From Hyphomicrobiaceae bacterium (GTDB taxonomy: Bacteria; Pseudomonadota; Alphaproteobacteria; Rhizobiales; Hyphomicrobiaceae): 64,000 nt of DNA. Shown here in pieces: positions 17,139 to 27,707 of this stretch. The translations under genes and the position numbers were made by a program. The notes under the pieces are model-generated. The model was given only the letters and a program-made list of their open reading frames with translations. It was not told the origin of the DNA and ran no database searches. The stretch spans positions 143,047 to 207,046 of the forward strand of contig JAKFWF010000062.1 of assembly GCA_021730785.1 (NCBI GenBank), written 5' to 3'. Each line of letters opens with the position of its first letter. Position 1 is the stretch's first letter.

Positions 17139-19010
17139 TCACATCCCCTCCAGTTCATCGATCATGCCTTCGATGACCTTGAGGCCCTTGCCCCAGAATT
17201 CAGGCTTGCTCGCATCGAGCCCAAAGGGGGCCAGCAGTTCGCTGTGGTGCTTGGCGCCGCCGGCCGACAGCAGGTCGAAATACTTCTGCACGAAGCCCGG
17301 ATGCGCCTCGCTGTAGAGCCCATAGAGCGAGTTCACCAGGCAGTCGCCGAACGCATAGGCATAGACGTAGAACGGCGAATGGATGAAGTGCGGGATGTAG
17401 GTCCAGAACACCTCGAAGCCGGGTTTGAACTCGATTGCCGGCCCGAGGCTCTCGGCCTGCACGCTCATCCACAACTCGTTGATGCGCTCTGCGGTCAACT
17501 CCCCTTCGCGGCGCGCCAGGTGCACCTTGCGCTCGAAGGAATAGAACGCGATCTGGCGCACCACCGTGTTCAGCATATCCTCGACCTTGCCGGCGAGCAG
17601 CGCCTTGCGCTCGCGGGGATCGGTGGTGCCGGCCAGCAGTGCCTTGAAGGTCAGCATCTCGCCGAATACGGATGCGGTTTCAGCGAGCGTCAGCGGCGTC
17701 TGCGATAACAGCGGCCCCTGTTTCGCGGCCAGCACCTGGTGCACGCCGTGGCCAAGCTCGTGGGCGAGCGTCATCACGTCGCGCGACTTGCCCTGGTAAT
17801 TGAGCAGCACATAGGGGTGAGCCGACGGCACCGTCGGGTGCGCGAAGGCGCCGGGCGACTTGCCGGGGCGTGTGCCGGCATCGATCCAGCGCTTGTCGAA
17901 GAAGTCGCCGGCGATCTGGGCCATCTCGGGGGCAAAGCCGCGATAGGCATCGAGCACGATCGACTGTGCTTCCCCCCATGGCACCACGCGCGCGGGTTTC
18001 TCCGGCAACGGTGCATTACGGTCCCAACTGGCAAGCCGCTCGAGGCCGAGCCACTTCGCTTTCATCGCGTAGTAGCGGTGCGACAGCCGAGGGTGTGCGG
18101 CACGCACCGCACTGACCAACGCCTCGACCACCGGCCCCTCGACCTTGTTCGAGAGGTGGCGCGCATCGGCGACGTCCTGGAAGCCGCGCCAGCGGTCGGA
18201 GATTTCCTTGTCCTTGGCCAGCGTGTTGGTGATCAGCGTGAACAGGCGGATGTTGTCCTTGAACGTGACGCCGAGCGCTTCGGCACCGGCCTGGCGCTTG
18301 GCGCGGTCGGCGCTGGTCAGCAGGTTGAGCGTCGGTTCCAGCGCCAACGGCTCGGCGTGACCGTCGACCTTGAAGCGCAGGCCCGTCATGGTCTCGTCGA
18401 ACAGCCGGTTGAAGGCGCCGCGCGAGGTCTGGCCCTTGTCGTGGAACAGCTTTTCCAGCGCCTCCGCCAACTGGTGCGGCTTTTCCTTGCGCAGATCGTC
18501 GAGCCAGGGCTTGTAGCGGGCGAGTGCCGGCACCTTCAGCGCCTGCGCCAGTGCTGCATCGTCGATCTGGTTGAACTCGAGTTCGAAGAAGATCAGATCG
18601 GCCGAGATGTTGGTCAGCTGCTCGGAGGTGTCGCCGTAGAACTTGGCGCGGGCCGGATCGGCCTGGTTGCCGGCATACAGCAGTCCAGCATAGGAGCCGA
18701 GGCGGCCCATCAGGTCGGACAACGCTTCGTAGGCCTGGATGGCTTCGGCCAGGGCGCGACCGTCGGCGCCGAGGCTTGCGATTTTTCCCTGGTAGCGCGC
18801 CTGGATGCGTTTGGCCTCGGTACTGGCACGGGCGAAATCGGCCTTCACCTCGGCCGCGTCCATGGCGCCATAGAGGTCGGCCAGGTTCCACTCCGGCATG
18901 GCGCCAAGGTCGGGCGCGGCAGTGGCCGGCGTCGCTGCGGCGCTGTGAGCGATCCCCGGCACGGCGAGGGCAGAGTGAACCAGCGTACGTCGCATCGATC
19001 GAATCCTCAT
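17139..19010 (-). CDS. M3 family oligoendopeptidase, exported
   Basis: A 623-residue zinc metallopeptidase. LAHELGHGVHQ near residue 415 is the HExxH zinc site, and the distal glutamate is expected in the following TASVFGEMLTF segment. The N-terminal half is the helical PepF-type domain (PEWNLADLYGAMDAAEVKAD). Unlike cytoplasmic PepF, it has an N-terminal hydrophobic stretch with an Ala-rich region (SALAVPGIAHSAAATPATAA), suggesting export to the periplasm, where it would cleave short peptides. It converges on the preceding low-complexity gene. Confidence 0.92.
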   Translation of the reverse strand: MRIRSMRRTLVHSALAVPGIAHSAAATPATAAPDLGAMPEWNLADLYGAMDAAEVKADFARASTEAKRIQARYQGKIASLGADGRALAEAIQAYEALSDLMGRLGSYAGLLYAGNQADPARAKFYGDTSEQLTNISADLIFFELEFNQIDDAALAQALKVPALARYKPWLDDLRKEKPHQLAEALEKLFHDKGQTSRGAFNRLFDETMTGLRFKVDGHAEPLALEPTLNLLTSADRAKRQAGAEALGVTFKDNIRLFTLITNTLAKDKEISDRWRGFQDVADARHLSNKVEGPVVEALVSAVRAAHPRLSHRYYAMKAKWLGLERLASWDRNAPLPEKPARVVPWGEAQSIVLDAYRGFAPEMAQIAGDFFDKRWIDAGTRPGKSPGAFAHPTVPSAHPYVLLNYQGKSRDVMTLAHELGHGVHQVLAAKQGPLLSQTPLTLAETASVFGEMLTFKALLAGTTDPRERKALLAGKVEDMLNTVVRQIAFYSFERKVHLARREGELTAERINELWMSVQAESLGPAIEFKPGFEVFWTYIPHFIHSPFYVYAYAFGDCLVNSLYGLYSEAHPGFVQKYFDLLSAGGAKHHSELLAPFGLDASKPEFWGKGLKVIEGMIDELEGM

Positions 19011-19121
19011 GTGGTTTCGATGCGACCTTCGCCCGTAACAGGCACCGGTTCAAGCGGCCGAACGCCGCCCGGTGCGGCATTGGCACACGAGTGGTGCGGG
19101 CAGATGTCGGTGCGATAGGGT

Positions 19122-19197
<76 letters not shown>

Positions 19198-19568
19198 GAA
19201 ACCGTCGAGTGGGATGGAGGCGGGGTGTCGACCGCCTCACGGGCACAGCCGATGGACCGCTGTACCGAGTGGGTTCCCTATGCGCACCGCCCGCAAGATG
19301 CAAGGAAGATTTTTTCGTCCTCCCGGATCATGGCATGGCAATTCGGCTCGTCTGATCCCGCTCGCCGGTGCATTCCCAGTGTCTGCCTGCCGCCGGCGAA
19401 GGCATTGGGATGACAGATGTGTTGTGGCGCACCCTTGGCAAGGGAGCCAATTACCCGGACAGCCACAGGGGGCCGTCGCGCCCGGACTAGGCCCTATAGG
19501 GGCACTGGAAATGTCAGAGTTTCCAGATTAGTCTCGTGTCAGCCAAAAGTGACGGCACGGGGTGCGTG
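19198..19568 (+). other. Gene-free stretch upstream of tRNA-Ala and the membrane protein
   Basis: About 370 bp without a credible ORF. It should hold the divergent promoters for tRNA-Ala (minus) and the gene at 19569 (plus), but I see no consensus promoter that I would defend, and no repeat of the families found elsewhere in the window. Confidence 0.4.
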
Positions 19569-20309
19569 ATGGTCCTGCTGTTTCATGTGTTTGTGGCCGC
19601 CCACATCGTGGGTGGCGCAACGGGTCTCGTGATCTTCTGGATCCCCGTGCTTGCCCGCAAAGGCGCGGCGCATCACCGCAAATGGGGCCGCTATTTCGCC
19701 TACAGCATGATCTGGACCGGCACGGCTGCAACCGGCATGGGGCTATGCTCGCTGATGGAGCCATTGGCGACGCATCCGAAGCTGACCGATGTCGCTTTGA
19801 TCCGCGGGCTGTTCGGCTGGATGATGCTCTATCTGGCGATCCTCACCATCGGTTTGGCGTGGCACGGTCTCGCCACGATCCGCAACAAGGCGAACCATAG
19901 AGCCAACCGCCATTGGCTGAACGTCGCCCTGCAGGTGGTGACGATCGTTGCCGCGCTCAACTGCGCGCTGCAGGGCTGGCTGATCGGGCAGACGCTGATG
20001 ATGGGCGTTGCCCTCGTCGGTCTCGCCTCGGCGTCGGTCTATCTGTATTTCATCTACACGCCGCAGCCGCCGAAGGGTGAGTTCATCATGCAGCACATGC
20101 AGGCGCTGCTGGGGGCGGGGATTTCGGTCTATACGGCGTTCTTAGCGTTCGGCGCGGTGCGGCTGATGCCGAGCCAGGCCTTCAACACCACGCTGTGGGC
20201 GATCCCGACCGTGGTCGGCGTGTCGATCATGATCTACTACCGTGCGCAGCACGTGATGCAGCAGATGCGCCAGCGCGGGCGCAATGCAGGGGCCAAGACC
20301 GCGGTTTGA
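19569..20309 (+). CDS. Multi-pass membrane protein (DUF2306-like)
   Basis: A 246-residue protein with about seven hydrophobic helices. The opening MVLLFHVFVAAHIVGGATGL, then ARKGAAHHRKWGRYF, places conserved histidines at a helix end, a pattern seen in DUF2306-like membrane proteins and in some quinone/haem-associated proteins. The second half includes VVTIVAALNCALQGWLIGQT. I chose ATG 19569 over the upstream 19536 because the helix begins directly there. Function unknown; haem or quinone binding is only a guess. Confidence 0.65.
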   Translation: MVLLFHVFVAAHIVGGATGLVIFWIPVLARKGAAHHRKWGRYFAYSMIWTGTAATGMGLCSLMEPLATHPKLTDVALIRGLFGWMMLYLAILTIGLAWHGLATIRNKANHRANRHWLNVALQVVTIVAALNCALQGWLIGQTLMMGVALVGLASASVYLYFIYTPQPPKGEFIMQHMQALLGAGISVYTAFLAFGAVRLMPSQAFNTTLWAIPTVVGVSIMIYYRAQHVMQQMRQRGRNAGAKTAV

Positions 20310-20433
20310 CGCGCTACGCAGAGGTGGCATTTACTCAACCGCAACGATGTTTCGGTAGCCTCCAGAAGAAGGCTCGGCGGACCCCATGCGGTCGGCGGCA
20401 CGCCGGTATTCTGCAAGAGCGAGACCGATTGTC

Positions 20434-22317
20434 ATGAGTGTGAGCCCGGTAGCCGCAGGCAGCACGCTCAAGACCCGCGGTGGGGCCCTCATTGCGCGAC
20501 TTTACGGCTGGCTTGAGCGGCGCCCTTTGGCGCACGTGGCGGCCGGTGCGGCACTTGTTCTCGCGCTTTCCGACGTCATCAACGATCCATCGCGTGTGGT
20601 AAACTCACTTGGCGACACGGATGATGCGACGCGCCTCACCCAGGTGCGCCAGCTGTTGGCTGGACAATCCTGGTTTGATCTGTCGATGCCGCGGTTCGGT
20701 GGCGCCGATCCACTGATTTCCCACTGGTCGCGCCTGATCGACCTGCCGCTCGCGCTGCTGATGCTGGTCTTTGGTGGGTTGTTTGGCCAGGAGATGGGCG
20801 AGACGATCACGCGGATGGCGTGGCCAACGTTGCTTTCAGGCGTGATCATTTACGTGATCGCCCGCTTCTGCGACCGCGAGGGCGACCGCAAGACCGCGCT
20901 GTTGGCAGCCCTGCTGGCGGCGTGTGCCATGGGCCGGTTCCAGTTCTCGCCGGGGCGCATCGACCACCACAACGGCATGATCATCGGCGCAATCGGCGGT
21001 ACGTTCCTGCTGCTGGCGGCGCTCGACCGGCCGCGGCTCGGCTGGTGGGCCGGCATTCTGCTCGGGCTCGGCTGCGCGATCGGCTACGAGGGGTTGGCGC
21101 TGACCGCACTGACGCTCGCCGTCGTCGTGGTGGCATCGATCTGGAACGGTCGCGACCTTTCCGGCCTTGCACGGGCCGCGGTGAGTTTCTTCCTCACGCT
21201 CGCCGTCGCCCATGTCGGCTTTGGCCCCTATCGCCCGGGCGGTCTCTTCCCGTGCGATGCGTTGTCCTTGAACCTGCTCATGCTGGCCGCCAGCGCAGCC
21301 GTTGGTGTCGGCCTCGCCCATCGTGCGCGGCAGCGCGGGCACTCGGCCGCCGTCAGCTTCGCTTGCGCGGCGGGCGGCGGTGCCGTTGGCCTCGCACTCT
21401 ACCTGCTGCAGACGCCGGCCTGCATCGGCGGTCCGATGGCTGAGGTCGATCCGCGCGTCAACCCAATCTGGCTCGCCTATGTGGTTGAAGCGCAGTCGAT
21501 CGTGCAGATCTTCAGGGAGCAGGGGCTCGCGGGCGCGCTCTATGTGCTCTATCTCCCGGTCGCCCTGCTCTATGGCGTCGTCGTCTTGCGCGGCCGCCTG
21601 ATGCGTCACGGCGAACTGTGCTTTGCCGCATTCCTGGTGGCCGCGATACTCGGTTGCTGGCAGGCTAGGCTGTTGCCCTATGCGAGCTTCCTCGCCGTGC
21701 CATTGATCGCTTATGGCATCAGTCGACCGGCAGGCGTCACCATCGAGCCCTTCCGGTGGCCCGCTTTCAAGCCGCTGCAGATCGCCGGGATAGCCGGCGT
21801 CGGCGGCCTTGCCGTGGTGCTCGCGCTTGCGCTGATGCTGCGCAACCCGGCCTCGGCCACCATCGGCGTCACGCGGCCGTCCGAGCACGCAGCAACGCCC
21901 AAGTTGTCGGCTGAAGAAGCGAGCAAGCGTTCTGCCGCCTGTGCCACGCGAGACAGCATCTCGCCACTATCCAGGTTGCCGAAGGGGCTTGCCGCCAACG
22001 ATCTCGACCTCGGGCCCTATGTTGTGGCGCACACGCACCTCGACGTGATGGCGGCGCCCTATCACCGCATGGGGCCATCGATCATGGCGAACCATGAGTT
22101 GTTCAACGGGCCGGTCGGGCAGGCTGAGGCGCGGCTGCGGGCCATGGGTGCGCGCTACGTTGTGATCTGCGAGGGCGTCGGGCGGACGATTGCCCAAGGC
22201 ACGGCGCTGGCCGATGCGCTGCGCAGCGAACTGCTGGCCGGCCGCACGCCGGCCTTCCTCGAAGCCGTCGACCTCGGTGCCACGCCGATCAAGGTCTGGC
22301 AGCTGAAGACGCCCTGA
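20434..22317 (+). CDS. GT-C-type membrane glycosyltransferase-like protein (STT3/PMT-like)
   Basis: A 627-residue protein with a dozen or so membrane helices and a soluble C-terminal domain. A short loop after the first helix holds DTDDATRLTQVRQLLAGQSW, an acidic pair like the catalytic D/E of GT-C enzymes, and GRIDHHNGMIIGAIG lies on a later helix junction, like the W/D-HH motif of STT3-type enzymes. The family normally moves a lipid-linked sugar to protein or lipid in the periplasm. The soluble tail (HRMGPSIMANHELFNGPVG) looks like a conserved periplasmic domain. ATG 20434 gives MSVSPVAAGS; 20386 is possible. The precise role is uncertain. Confidence 0.6.
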   Translation: MSVSPVAAGSTLKTRGGALIARLYGWLERRPLAHVAAGAALVLALSDVINDPSRVVNSLGDTDDATRLTQVRQLLAGQSWFDLSMPRFGGADPLISHWSRLIDLPLALLMLVFGGLFGQEMGETITRMAWPTLLSGVIIYVIARFCDREGDRKTALLAALLAACAMGRFQFSPGRIDHHNGMIIGAIGGTFLLLAALDRPRLGWWAGILLGLGCAIGYEGLALTALTLAVVVVASIWNGRDLSGLARAAVSFFLTLAVAHVGFGPYRPGGLFPCDALSLNLLMLAASAAVGVGLAHRARQRGHSAAVSFACAAGGGAVGLALYLLQTPACIGGPMAEVDPRVNPIWLAYVVEAQSIVQIFREQGLAGALYVLYLPVALLYGVVVLRGRLMRHGELCFAAFLVAAILGCWQARLLPYASFLAVPLIAYGISRPAGVTIEPFRWPAFKPLQIAGIAGVGGLAVVLALALMLRNPASATIGVTRPSEHAATPKLSAEEASKRSAACATRDSISPLSRLPKGLAANDLDLGPYVVAHTHLDVMAAPYHRMGPSIMANHELFNGPVGQAEARLRAMGARYVVICEGVGRTIAQGTALADALRSELLAGRTPAFLEAVDLGATPIKVWQLKTP

Positions 22318-22373
22318 GCCTCAGCCTGCGCGGTCGTTTGCGATTTTCGGCGGTCACTTCACCTACCCGCCAC

Positions 22374-22404
22374 TGCCATCCGTGGGCCTGGCCCGCGGAT
22401 GGCA
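22374..22404 (+). terminator. Hairpin after the GT-C-like gene
   Basis: TGCCATCCGTGGGC and GCCCGCGGATGGCA pair across 22374-22404 with one mismatch and a very short loop. It lies 56 bp after the stop at 22317 and is followed by CTTTCT, a weak T-run. It may terminate the upstream gene. Confidence 0.5.
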
Positions 22405-22473
22405 CTTTCTGGCTGGAAACAAAACGCACTGAATACCCTTAAGGGTCCTGTGGACCGCCCTTATACCCTCGTG

Positions 22474-22508
22474 CAACACTCTTGACCTGAATGAGGTCAA
22501 GAGTGTTG
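22474..22508. repeat. Perfect 15-bp inverted repeat with 5-nt loop
   Basis: CAACACTCTTGACCT, loop GAATG, AGGTCAAGAGTGTTG. The stem is perfect over 15 bp and of moderate GC content, without a T-run on either side. It lies between two convergent genes (stops at 22317 and 22588). It could be a bidirectional terminator, a protein-binding site, or an insertion scar. Confidence 0.8.
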
Positions 22509-22587
22509 CGCCCGGCGCTCGCGCCGGCGTCCCATGGCCGCTCGGCCAGCGGAAAAGGAAAAGGGTCACGTGTTCCGCTGGCCGGTA

Positions 22588-23964
22588 TTAGAACCTATGT
22601 GTGGCACCGGCTCTGTTGCTGTCATACTGGCGCTGTTCCTTGCGCGATTTTTCCCAACCATCGCGGCTCTGCGCTTCTGCCGAGGCCGCCTGCTCGCTGG
22701 CTTTGACCTCCTCCTGGAGGGGAGCATAGGCGGCGGCCGCTGGCACCTTCGACAGCAGCGCACGCAGGTCAGACGCGTTCTGTTCGAACTTCTGCCTGGC
22801 CTCCGTTGTGCGACCCGCATCCCGGAGCTTGACGGCCTCCTGGCGCGCCTCCCGTGACAGCAAGGTTGCGACGTCGCGCACCACTTCGGGATTGACGCTG
22901 CGGTCGGAGGCCTGCTTGTCAGTGTCAAAGCGAACATCAGCCGTCGTTGATACCGTCACGCGCTCGCCAGTTGTGGCATCCATATAGGCGACCTCGATCA
23001 TGGCAATGCGGGCCTGACCTCGCGTCTCACGTGCCGGGACATCAACCTCGGCCAGCAGCACCTGCTCGGTACCGCCGATCAGCGTTCCCACCTTGTAGAC
23101 GATGCGGTTCCCACGGATGTCAGCATCGCGGCCAAGCGTCCGCTTTGGTTGGATGCCGCCCTGCAGGGTGATGATGATTTCGACCTGCTGGCCAATGATG
23201 CCAAGCGCATCGTCGAATTCGCGGGTGAGGAAGTTCGCCAGGTCGGCACTTTCCTGGACGAAAACGTGGCTGCCGTCGGCGCTGCGGGCAAGGCCAGCCA
23301 TCAGGTCTTCGTTGTAGCTGGTGCCAAGGCCAATCGTCGATACGGTGATCCCCTCGGACGCCAACTCGCGGCCTAGGCTGATGAAGTCCGAAGGCTTGGA
23401 TGGCCCGACGTTGGCAAGCCCATCGGAGAGCAGAATGATGCGGTTGACGCGGTCGCGCGACTTGAATTTGCGGATTTCATTGGCACCAGCAAGCAACCCG
23501 GCATGGATTGCCGTCGAACCGCGCGGCGTCAGCCGGTCGATCCGCTCCTTGATCGCGGTGCGATCGATAACTTTTGTAGCGGGCACCTCCACGTCGACGC
23601 GATCATCGTAGCTTACCACAGACAGGATGTCGTCTCGACCGAGGCGGTCGACGGCCAGTTGCGCTGCACGTTTGGCATTGTCGATGCGTCCATAGGCCGA
23701 CATGGAGCCCGAACGGTCGATGACGAGGGCGACGTTCATGGGCGCGCGGATCGATTCCGGCCGGCGGGCGGCCCCGATCACGATCCGCAAGTGCGTGGTC
23801 TGCCGTTCGCCGGCCTGTAGCACCCCGCGCTCCAGTTCAGCCTTGATTTCGATGGGCGACGTCGTGGTGGCGAGGGCCATTGTGGGGGCGACGGCCAAAA
23901 ACGCGGTGGCGACGAGTTGGCGGCAGCGGAGTTCGCTTCTATGGCGGAAAAAATGCTTGAACAT
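22588..23964 (-). CDS. VWA-domain secreted protein
   Basis: A 458-residue protein with an N-terminal signal (CRQLVATAFLAVAPTMALAT). The von Willebrand A domain from about residue 70 to 240 has a complete MIDAS: DRSGSMS, the threonine in LTPRGSTA, and LSDGLANVG. A beta-rich region follows (GGIQPKRTLGRDADIRGNRI), then a helical, charged C-terminus (QEEVKASEQAASAEAQSRDG). The layout is that of bacterial VIT/VWA-type secreted or envelope proteins that bind a partner through a divalent metal; the partner is unknown. It is divergent from nuoG. The start at 23964 is preferred for the signal peptide; the frame is open to 24291. Confidence 0.8.
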   Translation of the reverse strand: MFKHFFRHRSELRCRQLVATAFLAVAPTMALATTTSPIEIKAELERGVLQAGERQTTHLRIVIGAARRPESIRAPMNVALVIDRSGSMSAYGRIDNAKRAAQLAVDRLGRDDILSVVSYDDRVDVEVPATKVIDRTAIKERIDRLTPRGSTAIHAGLLAGANEIRKFKSRDRVNRIILLSDGLANVGPSKPSDFISLGRELASEGITVSTIGLGTSYNEDLMAGLARSADGSHVFVQESADLANFLTREFDDALGIIGQQVEIIITLQGGIQPKRTLGRDADIRGNRIVYKVGTLIGGTEQVLLAEVDVPARETRGQARIAMIEVAYMDATTGERVTVSTTADVRFDTDKQASDRSVNPEVVRDVATLLSREARQEAVKLRDAGRTTEARQKFEQNASDLRALLSKVPAAAAYAPLQEEVKASEQAASAEAQSRDGWEKSRKEQRQYDSNRAGATHRF

Positions 23965-24329
23965 GGCATCGACCTTCCGGGGTTTACGTTGCACGGGTTG
24001 CAACGGTCGATCCCAGACGTGGCGCAACCGCGGGCAACCGGTGTTCGACCAGCGTCGCAAATGTGGCCGTCGCGTGAAGGCAATGGCCCTGTGGCAGACA
24101 GGCATCTGTCGGGAAATCAGGCCAGGGACGGCTGATGCCGTGGTGCGCTCACAACTGCGCAACAAGTTCCGTGGGCTCTTGGCAGCCCCGAGGCAACCCG
24201 TTATGGCTCGCCGGTGAGAAGACATGCCGCAGTGCACCCGCCGGCGCAATGAGCCGGTGGATGCGACGACTGCGGCGTCGACGCATGGCAAACGCCGGTT
24301 GGTTCACCTCGGATCACCGGCAGCACGAA
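23965..24329. other. Divergent control region between VWA gene and nuoG
   Basis: About 365 bp with no credible ORF on either strand. As nuoG starts here without nuoF upstream, the promoter for the nuoG-N genes must lie in this stretch or within the VWA gene. I see no clear -35/-10 pair; the GC-rich sequence hides weak promoters. Confidence 0.45.
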
Positions 24330-26423
24330 ATGACTGTGGCGGGCGCTAAGAACATGCCGAAGCAACTGATCGTCGACGGCACTGCGATCGAAGTCGAAGA
24401 CGGGATCACCCTGATCCAGGCCTGCGCGCAGGCGGGCGTGGATATCCCACGCTTCTGCTACCACGAGCGCCTGTCGATCGCCGGCAACTGCCGCATGTGC
24501 CTGATCGAGGTGCAGGGCATTCCAAAGCCGGTCGCCTCGTGCGCCATGGGCGTCAATGACCTGATGCCGAACAAGGATGGCAGCGCCAAGGTCATCACCA
24601 CCAAGTCAGCGATGGTGAAGAAGGCGCGCGAGGGCGTGATGGAGTTTTTGCTCCTCAATCACCCGCTCGACTGCCCGATTTGCGACCAGGGCGGCGAATG
24701 CGACCTGCAGGACCAGGCCATGGCGTTCGGCGTCGGCGGCTCGCGCTATGCCGAGAACAAGCGCGCGGTCGAGGACAAGAACCTCGGGCCTCTGATCAAG
24801 ACCGCGATGACGCGCTGCATCCAGTGCACCCGCTGCGTACGCTTCATGACCGAGGTGGCCGGCGTCGAGGAACTGGGCGCCATCGGCCGCGGCGAAGACA
24901 TGGAGATCACCACGTATCTCGAAAAGGGCATGCTGTCCGAGATGAGCGCCAATGTGGTCGACCTGTGCCCGGTCGGTGCGCTCACCCACCGGCCCTGGGC
25001 GCACAACGCGCGGCCCTGGGAGATGACCAAGACCGAGTCGATCGACATCATGGATGCGGTCGGCTCGGCGATCCGGGTCGATGCACGCGGGCCAGAAGTC
25101 ATGCGCGTGCTGCCGCGCAACAACGATGCGGTCAACGAGGAGTGGATCTCCGACAAGTCGCGGCACGTGGCGGATGGTTTGCGCACCCAGCGCCTCGACC
25201 AGCCGTACATCCGCAAGAACGGTAAGCTGGTGCCGGCCTCCTGGGCCGAAGCGCTGGCGCTCGTCGCCGAAAAATTGACATCCATCAATTCGGCGGTGAT
25301 CGGTGCCGTTGCCGGTGATCTCGCTGGTGCCGAAGAGATGTTCGCGCTCAAAGATCTGATGACGCGGCTCGGCGTCGCCAACATCGATTGCCGGCAGGAC
25401 GGCGCAAAGCTCGATCCGGCCCTCGGCCGCGCTTCTTACCTGTTCAACTCCGGCATCGAGGCCATCGAACAGGCCGACGGCATCATGCTGATCGGCACCA
25501 ACCCACGCCTGGAAGCGGCCGTCCTCAATACGCGCATCCGCAAGCGCTGGCGCCAGGGCGGCTTGCTGGTCGGTGTGATCGGCGAAAAGTCCGATCTCGG
25601 CTATGGCTACACGCACCTTGGCAGTACGCCCGAGGCGCTCGCCCGCTTCGTTGACCACGCGCCGGCCAAGAAGGACAGGCCGATGTTCATCATCGGTCCC
25701 GGCGCCTATGCCCGGCCAGACGGCGCAGCGATCCTCAGTCTGGCGGCGAAGGCTGCCCTGGCGCTCGGCGTCGTCAAGGACGGCTGGAACGGCTTTAATA
25801 TCCTGCATACGGCGGCGAGCCGGGTGGGCGGTCTCGACCTGGGTTTCGTGCCCGGACGCGTGGGGCGCGACGCTGCCGGCATCGTAAAGGGCGACATGCG
25901 GGTCGTTTATCTGCTCGGCGCCGACGAGGTGACGGTGCCGGCCGGCCCGTTCGTGATCTACCAGGGCACCCACGGCGATCGCGGCGCCAATCGTGCCGAC
26001 GTGATATTGCCGGGCGCAGCCTACACCGAAAAGAGCGCGACCTTTGTCAACACCGAGGGCCGCGCGCAGATGACGGCGAAGGCAGCCTTCCCGCCGGGTG
26101 AGGCGAAAGAAGACTGGACCATCCTGCGCGCCCTGTCCGAACTGTGCGGCCAAAAACTGCCTTACGACTCGCTTGCCGCGCTGCGAGCTGCCATGTATCG
26201 CGCTGCGCCGGGGCTCGCCAACATTGGCGGCCGCACATCAGCACCGGCTGATGGCGTGATGGCGCTGGCAAAACACGTCGGCACGGTCGGCACGGCGCCG
26301 CTGCGCTCGCCGATCACTGATTTCTATCTCACGAACCCGATCTCGCGGGCGTCCGCCATCATGGCCGAACTTTCGGCGCTGAAGGCTAGCAGTAGTGCTG
26401 CCCCCCGGGCGGCGGCGGAATAG
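24330..26423 (+). CDS. nuoG: NADH-quinone oxidoreductase subunit G
   Basis: About 697 residues from ATG 24330, or 689 from ATG 24354 ([14 protein letters not shown], where the family normally starts). The N-terminus is the 2Fe-2S ferredoxin-like domain with [19 protein letters not shown], then [19 protein letters not shown] (including the His ligand of one 4Fe-4S cluster) and [10 protein letters not shown]. The rest is the molybdopterin-oxidoreductase-like domain. The subunit carries electrons through the peripheral arm of complex I. Nothing upstream resembles nuoF or nuoE, so the usual nuoA-N order is broken here. Confidence 0.96.
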   Translation: MTVAGAKNMPKQLIVDGTAIEVEDGITLIQACAQAGVDIPRFCYHERLSIAGNCRMCLIEVQGIPKPVASCAMGVNDLMPNKDGSAKVITTKSAMVKKAREGVMEFLLLNHPLDCPICDQGGECDLQDQAMAFGVGGSRYAENKRAVEDKNLGPLIKTAMTRCIQCTRCVRFMTEVAGVEELGAIGRGEDMEITTYLEKGMLSEMSANVVDLCPVGALTHRPWAHNARPWEMTKTESIDIMDAVGSAIRVDARGPEVMRVLPRNNDAVNEEWISDKSRHVADGLRTQRLDQPYIRKNGKLVPASWAEALALVAEKLTSINSAVIGAVAGDLAGAEEMFALKDLMTRLGVANIDCRQDGAKLDPALGRASYLFNSGIEAIEQADGIMLIGTNPRLEAAVLNTRIRKRWRQGGLLVGVIGEKSDLGYGYTHLGSTPEALARFVDHAPAKKDRPMFIIGPGAYARPDGAAILSLAAKAALALGVVKDGWNGFNILHTAASRVGGLDLGFVPGRVGRDAAGIVKGDMRVVYLLGADEVTVPAGPFVIYQGTHGDRGANRADVILPGAAYTEKSATFVNTEGRAQMTAKAAFPPGEAKEDWTILRALSELCGQKLPYDSLAALRAAMYRAAPGLANIGGRTSAPADGVMALAKHVGTVGTAPLRSPITDFYLTNPISRASAIMAELSALKASSSAAPRAAAE

Positions 26424-26436
26424 GGCGGAACCGACC

Positions 26437-27501
26437 ATGCAAGCAGCCGCCCAGATCTTTTCAGATTACATCCTCCCCCTGCTGATCCTGGCGGGGCTGA
26501 GCGCCGTCCTGCTCGGCCTGCTGCTGGTGATCATCGCCTTCCTGCTGCTGTTCGACCGCAAGGTGTGGGCGGCAGTCCAGCTCCGCCGTGGCCCGAACGT
26601 GGTTGGTCCCTTTGGGCTGCTGCAGTCGTTCGCCGACTTGTTGAAGTTCGTGCTGAAGGAGCCGCTGATTCCGGCCGGTGCCGACAAGGCGGTGTTCCTG
26701 TTGGCGCCTTTGGCGACCGCCCTGTTCGCCCTATCGGCCTGGGCCGTCATTCCGGTCAATGAGGGCTGGTATGGCAAATGGGTGATGAGCGACCTCAACG
26801 TCGGCATGCTGTATGTGCTCGCCGTCTCCTCGCTCGGCGTCTACGGCATCATCATGGGCGGCTGGGCGTCGAACTCCAAGTATCCGTTCATGGGCGCGCT
26901 GCGGTCGGCCGCGCAAATGGTATCCTACGAGGTGTCGATCGGGTTCGTCATCATCTGCGTGCTGCTGTGCGTCGGTTCGCTGAACCTGACCGACGTCGTC
27001 AACGCGCAGAAGAGCGGGCTTGGCACCAAGGCCGGCCTGCCGTCAACCTTGCTCGACTGGTACTGGCTGCCGCTGTTCCCGATGTTCGTCGTGTTCTTCA
27101 TCTCGGCACTCGCCGAGACCAACCGACCGCCCTTCGACCTGCCCGAGGCCGAGAGCGAGCTGGTCGCCGGATTCATGGTCGAGTATTCGTCGACGCCCTA
27201 CCTGCTGTTCATGCTGGGCGAGTACGTGGCGATCGTCACCATGTGCGCGATGACGACGATATTGTTCCTCGGCGGCTGGCTGCCGCCGGCCAACGTCGCA
27301 CCGTTCACCTGGATCCCCGGCGTGATCTGGTTTTTGATCAAGGTGACGTTCGTGTTCTTCATGTTCGCCATGGTCAAGGCGATCGTGCCACGCTACCGCT
27401 ACGACCAGTTGATGCGGCTGGGCTGGAAGGTGTTCCTGCCGCTCTCCCTCGCCATGGTGGTGCTCACCGCCGCCTTCCTGCAGTTCGTGAGGTACGCATG
27501 A
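26437..27501 (+). CDS. nuoH: NADH-quinone oxidoreductase subunit H
   Basis: A 354-residue membrane subunit at the junction of the two complex I arms, forming part of the quinone site. The typical [20 protein letters not shown] and [20 protein letters not shown] segments are visible, the latter being the acidic loop that faces the quinone tunnel. ATG 26437 follows the nuoG stop by 13 bp. Its stop overlaps the next small gene by 4 bp (ATGA). Confidence 0.97.
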   Translation: MQAAAQIFSDYILPLLILAGLSAVLLGLLLVIIAFLLLFDRKVWAAVQLRRGPNVVGPFGLLQSFADLLKFVLKEPLIPAGADKAVFLLAPLATALFALSAWAVIPVNEGWYGKWVMSDLNVGMLYVLAVSSLGVYGIIMGGWASNSKYPFMGALRSAAQMVSYEVSIGFVIICVLLCVGSLNLTDVVNAQKSGLGTKAGLPSTLLDWYWLPLFPMFVVFFISALAETNRPPFDLPEAESELVAGFMVEYSSTPYLLFMLGEYVAIVTMCAMTTILFLGGWLPPANVAPFTWIPGVIWFLIKVTFVFFMFAMVKAIVPRYRYDQLMRLGWKVFLPLSLAMVVLTAAFLQFVRYA

Positions 27502-27686
27502 TCGCAACCATTATCGGCGGCATCGTCGGTCTGGCGGCTGCCTTTGGCTACTACCGCTATCTCAGCGGCGTGATCGAGACCACCAAGCGCAACGACACCA
27601 AGGCCTGGACCATGGTGGCGAGCTACCTGTTCTTCCCCGTGTTCGGGACCATCGGCGCGCTGCTCGGTCGGCTGTTCTTTGGCTGA
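27498..27686 (+). CDS. Small two-helix membrane protein inside the nuo operon
   Basis: A 62-residue protein translationally coupled to nuoH by an ATGA overlap. It has two hydrophobic helices ([20 protein letters not shown] and [20 protein letters not shown]) joined by a short charged loop with KRNDTK. This is not one of the fourteen core complex I subunits. The tight coupling suggests an accessory or assembly role, but I recognise no family. Confidence 0.75.
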   Translation: MIATIIGGIVGLAAAFGYYRYLSGVIETTKRNDTKAWTMVASYLFFPVFGTIGALLGRLFFG

Positions 27687-27707
27687 CACAATCGGAGTTG
27701 AAATCCC

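Noticed and set aside
24606..26153. 515-residue open frame antisense to nuoG
   Set aside because: It mirrors nuoG in a GC-rich sequence; the translation is His/Arg/Asp-rich low complexity without family resemblance.
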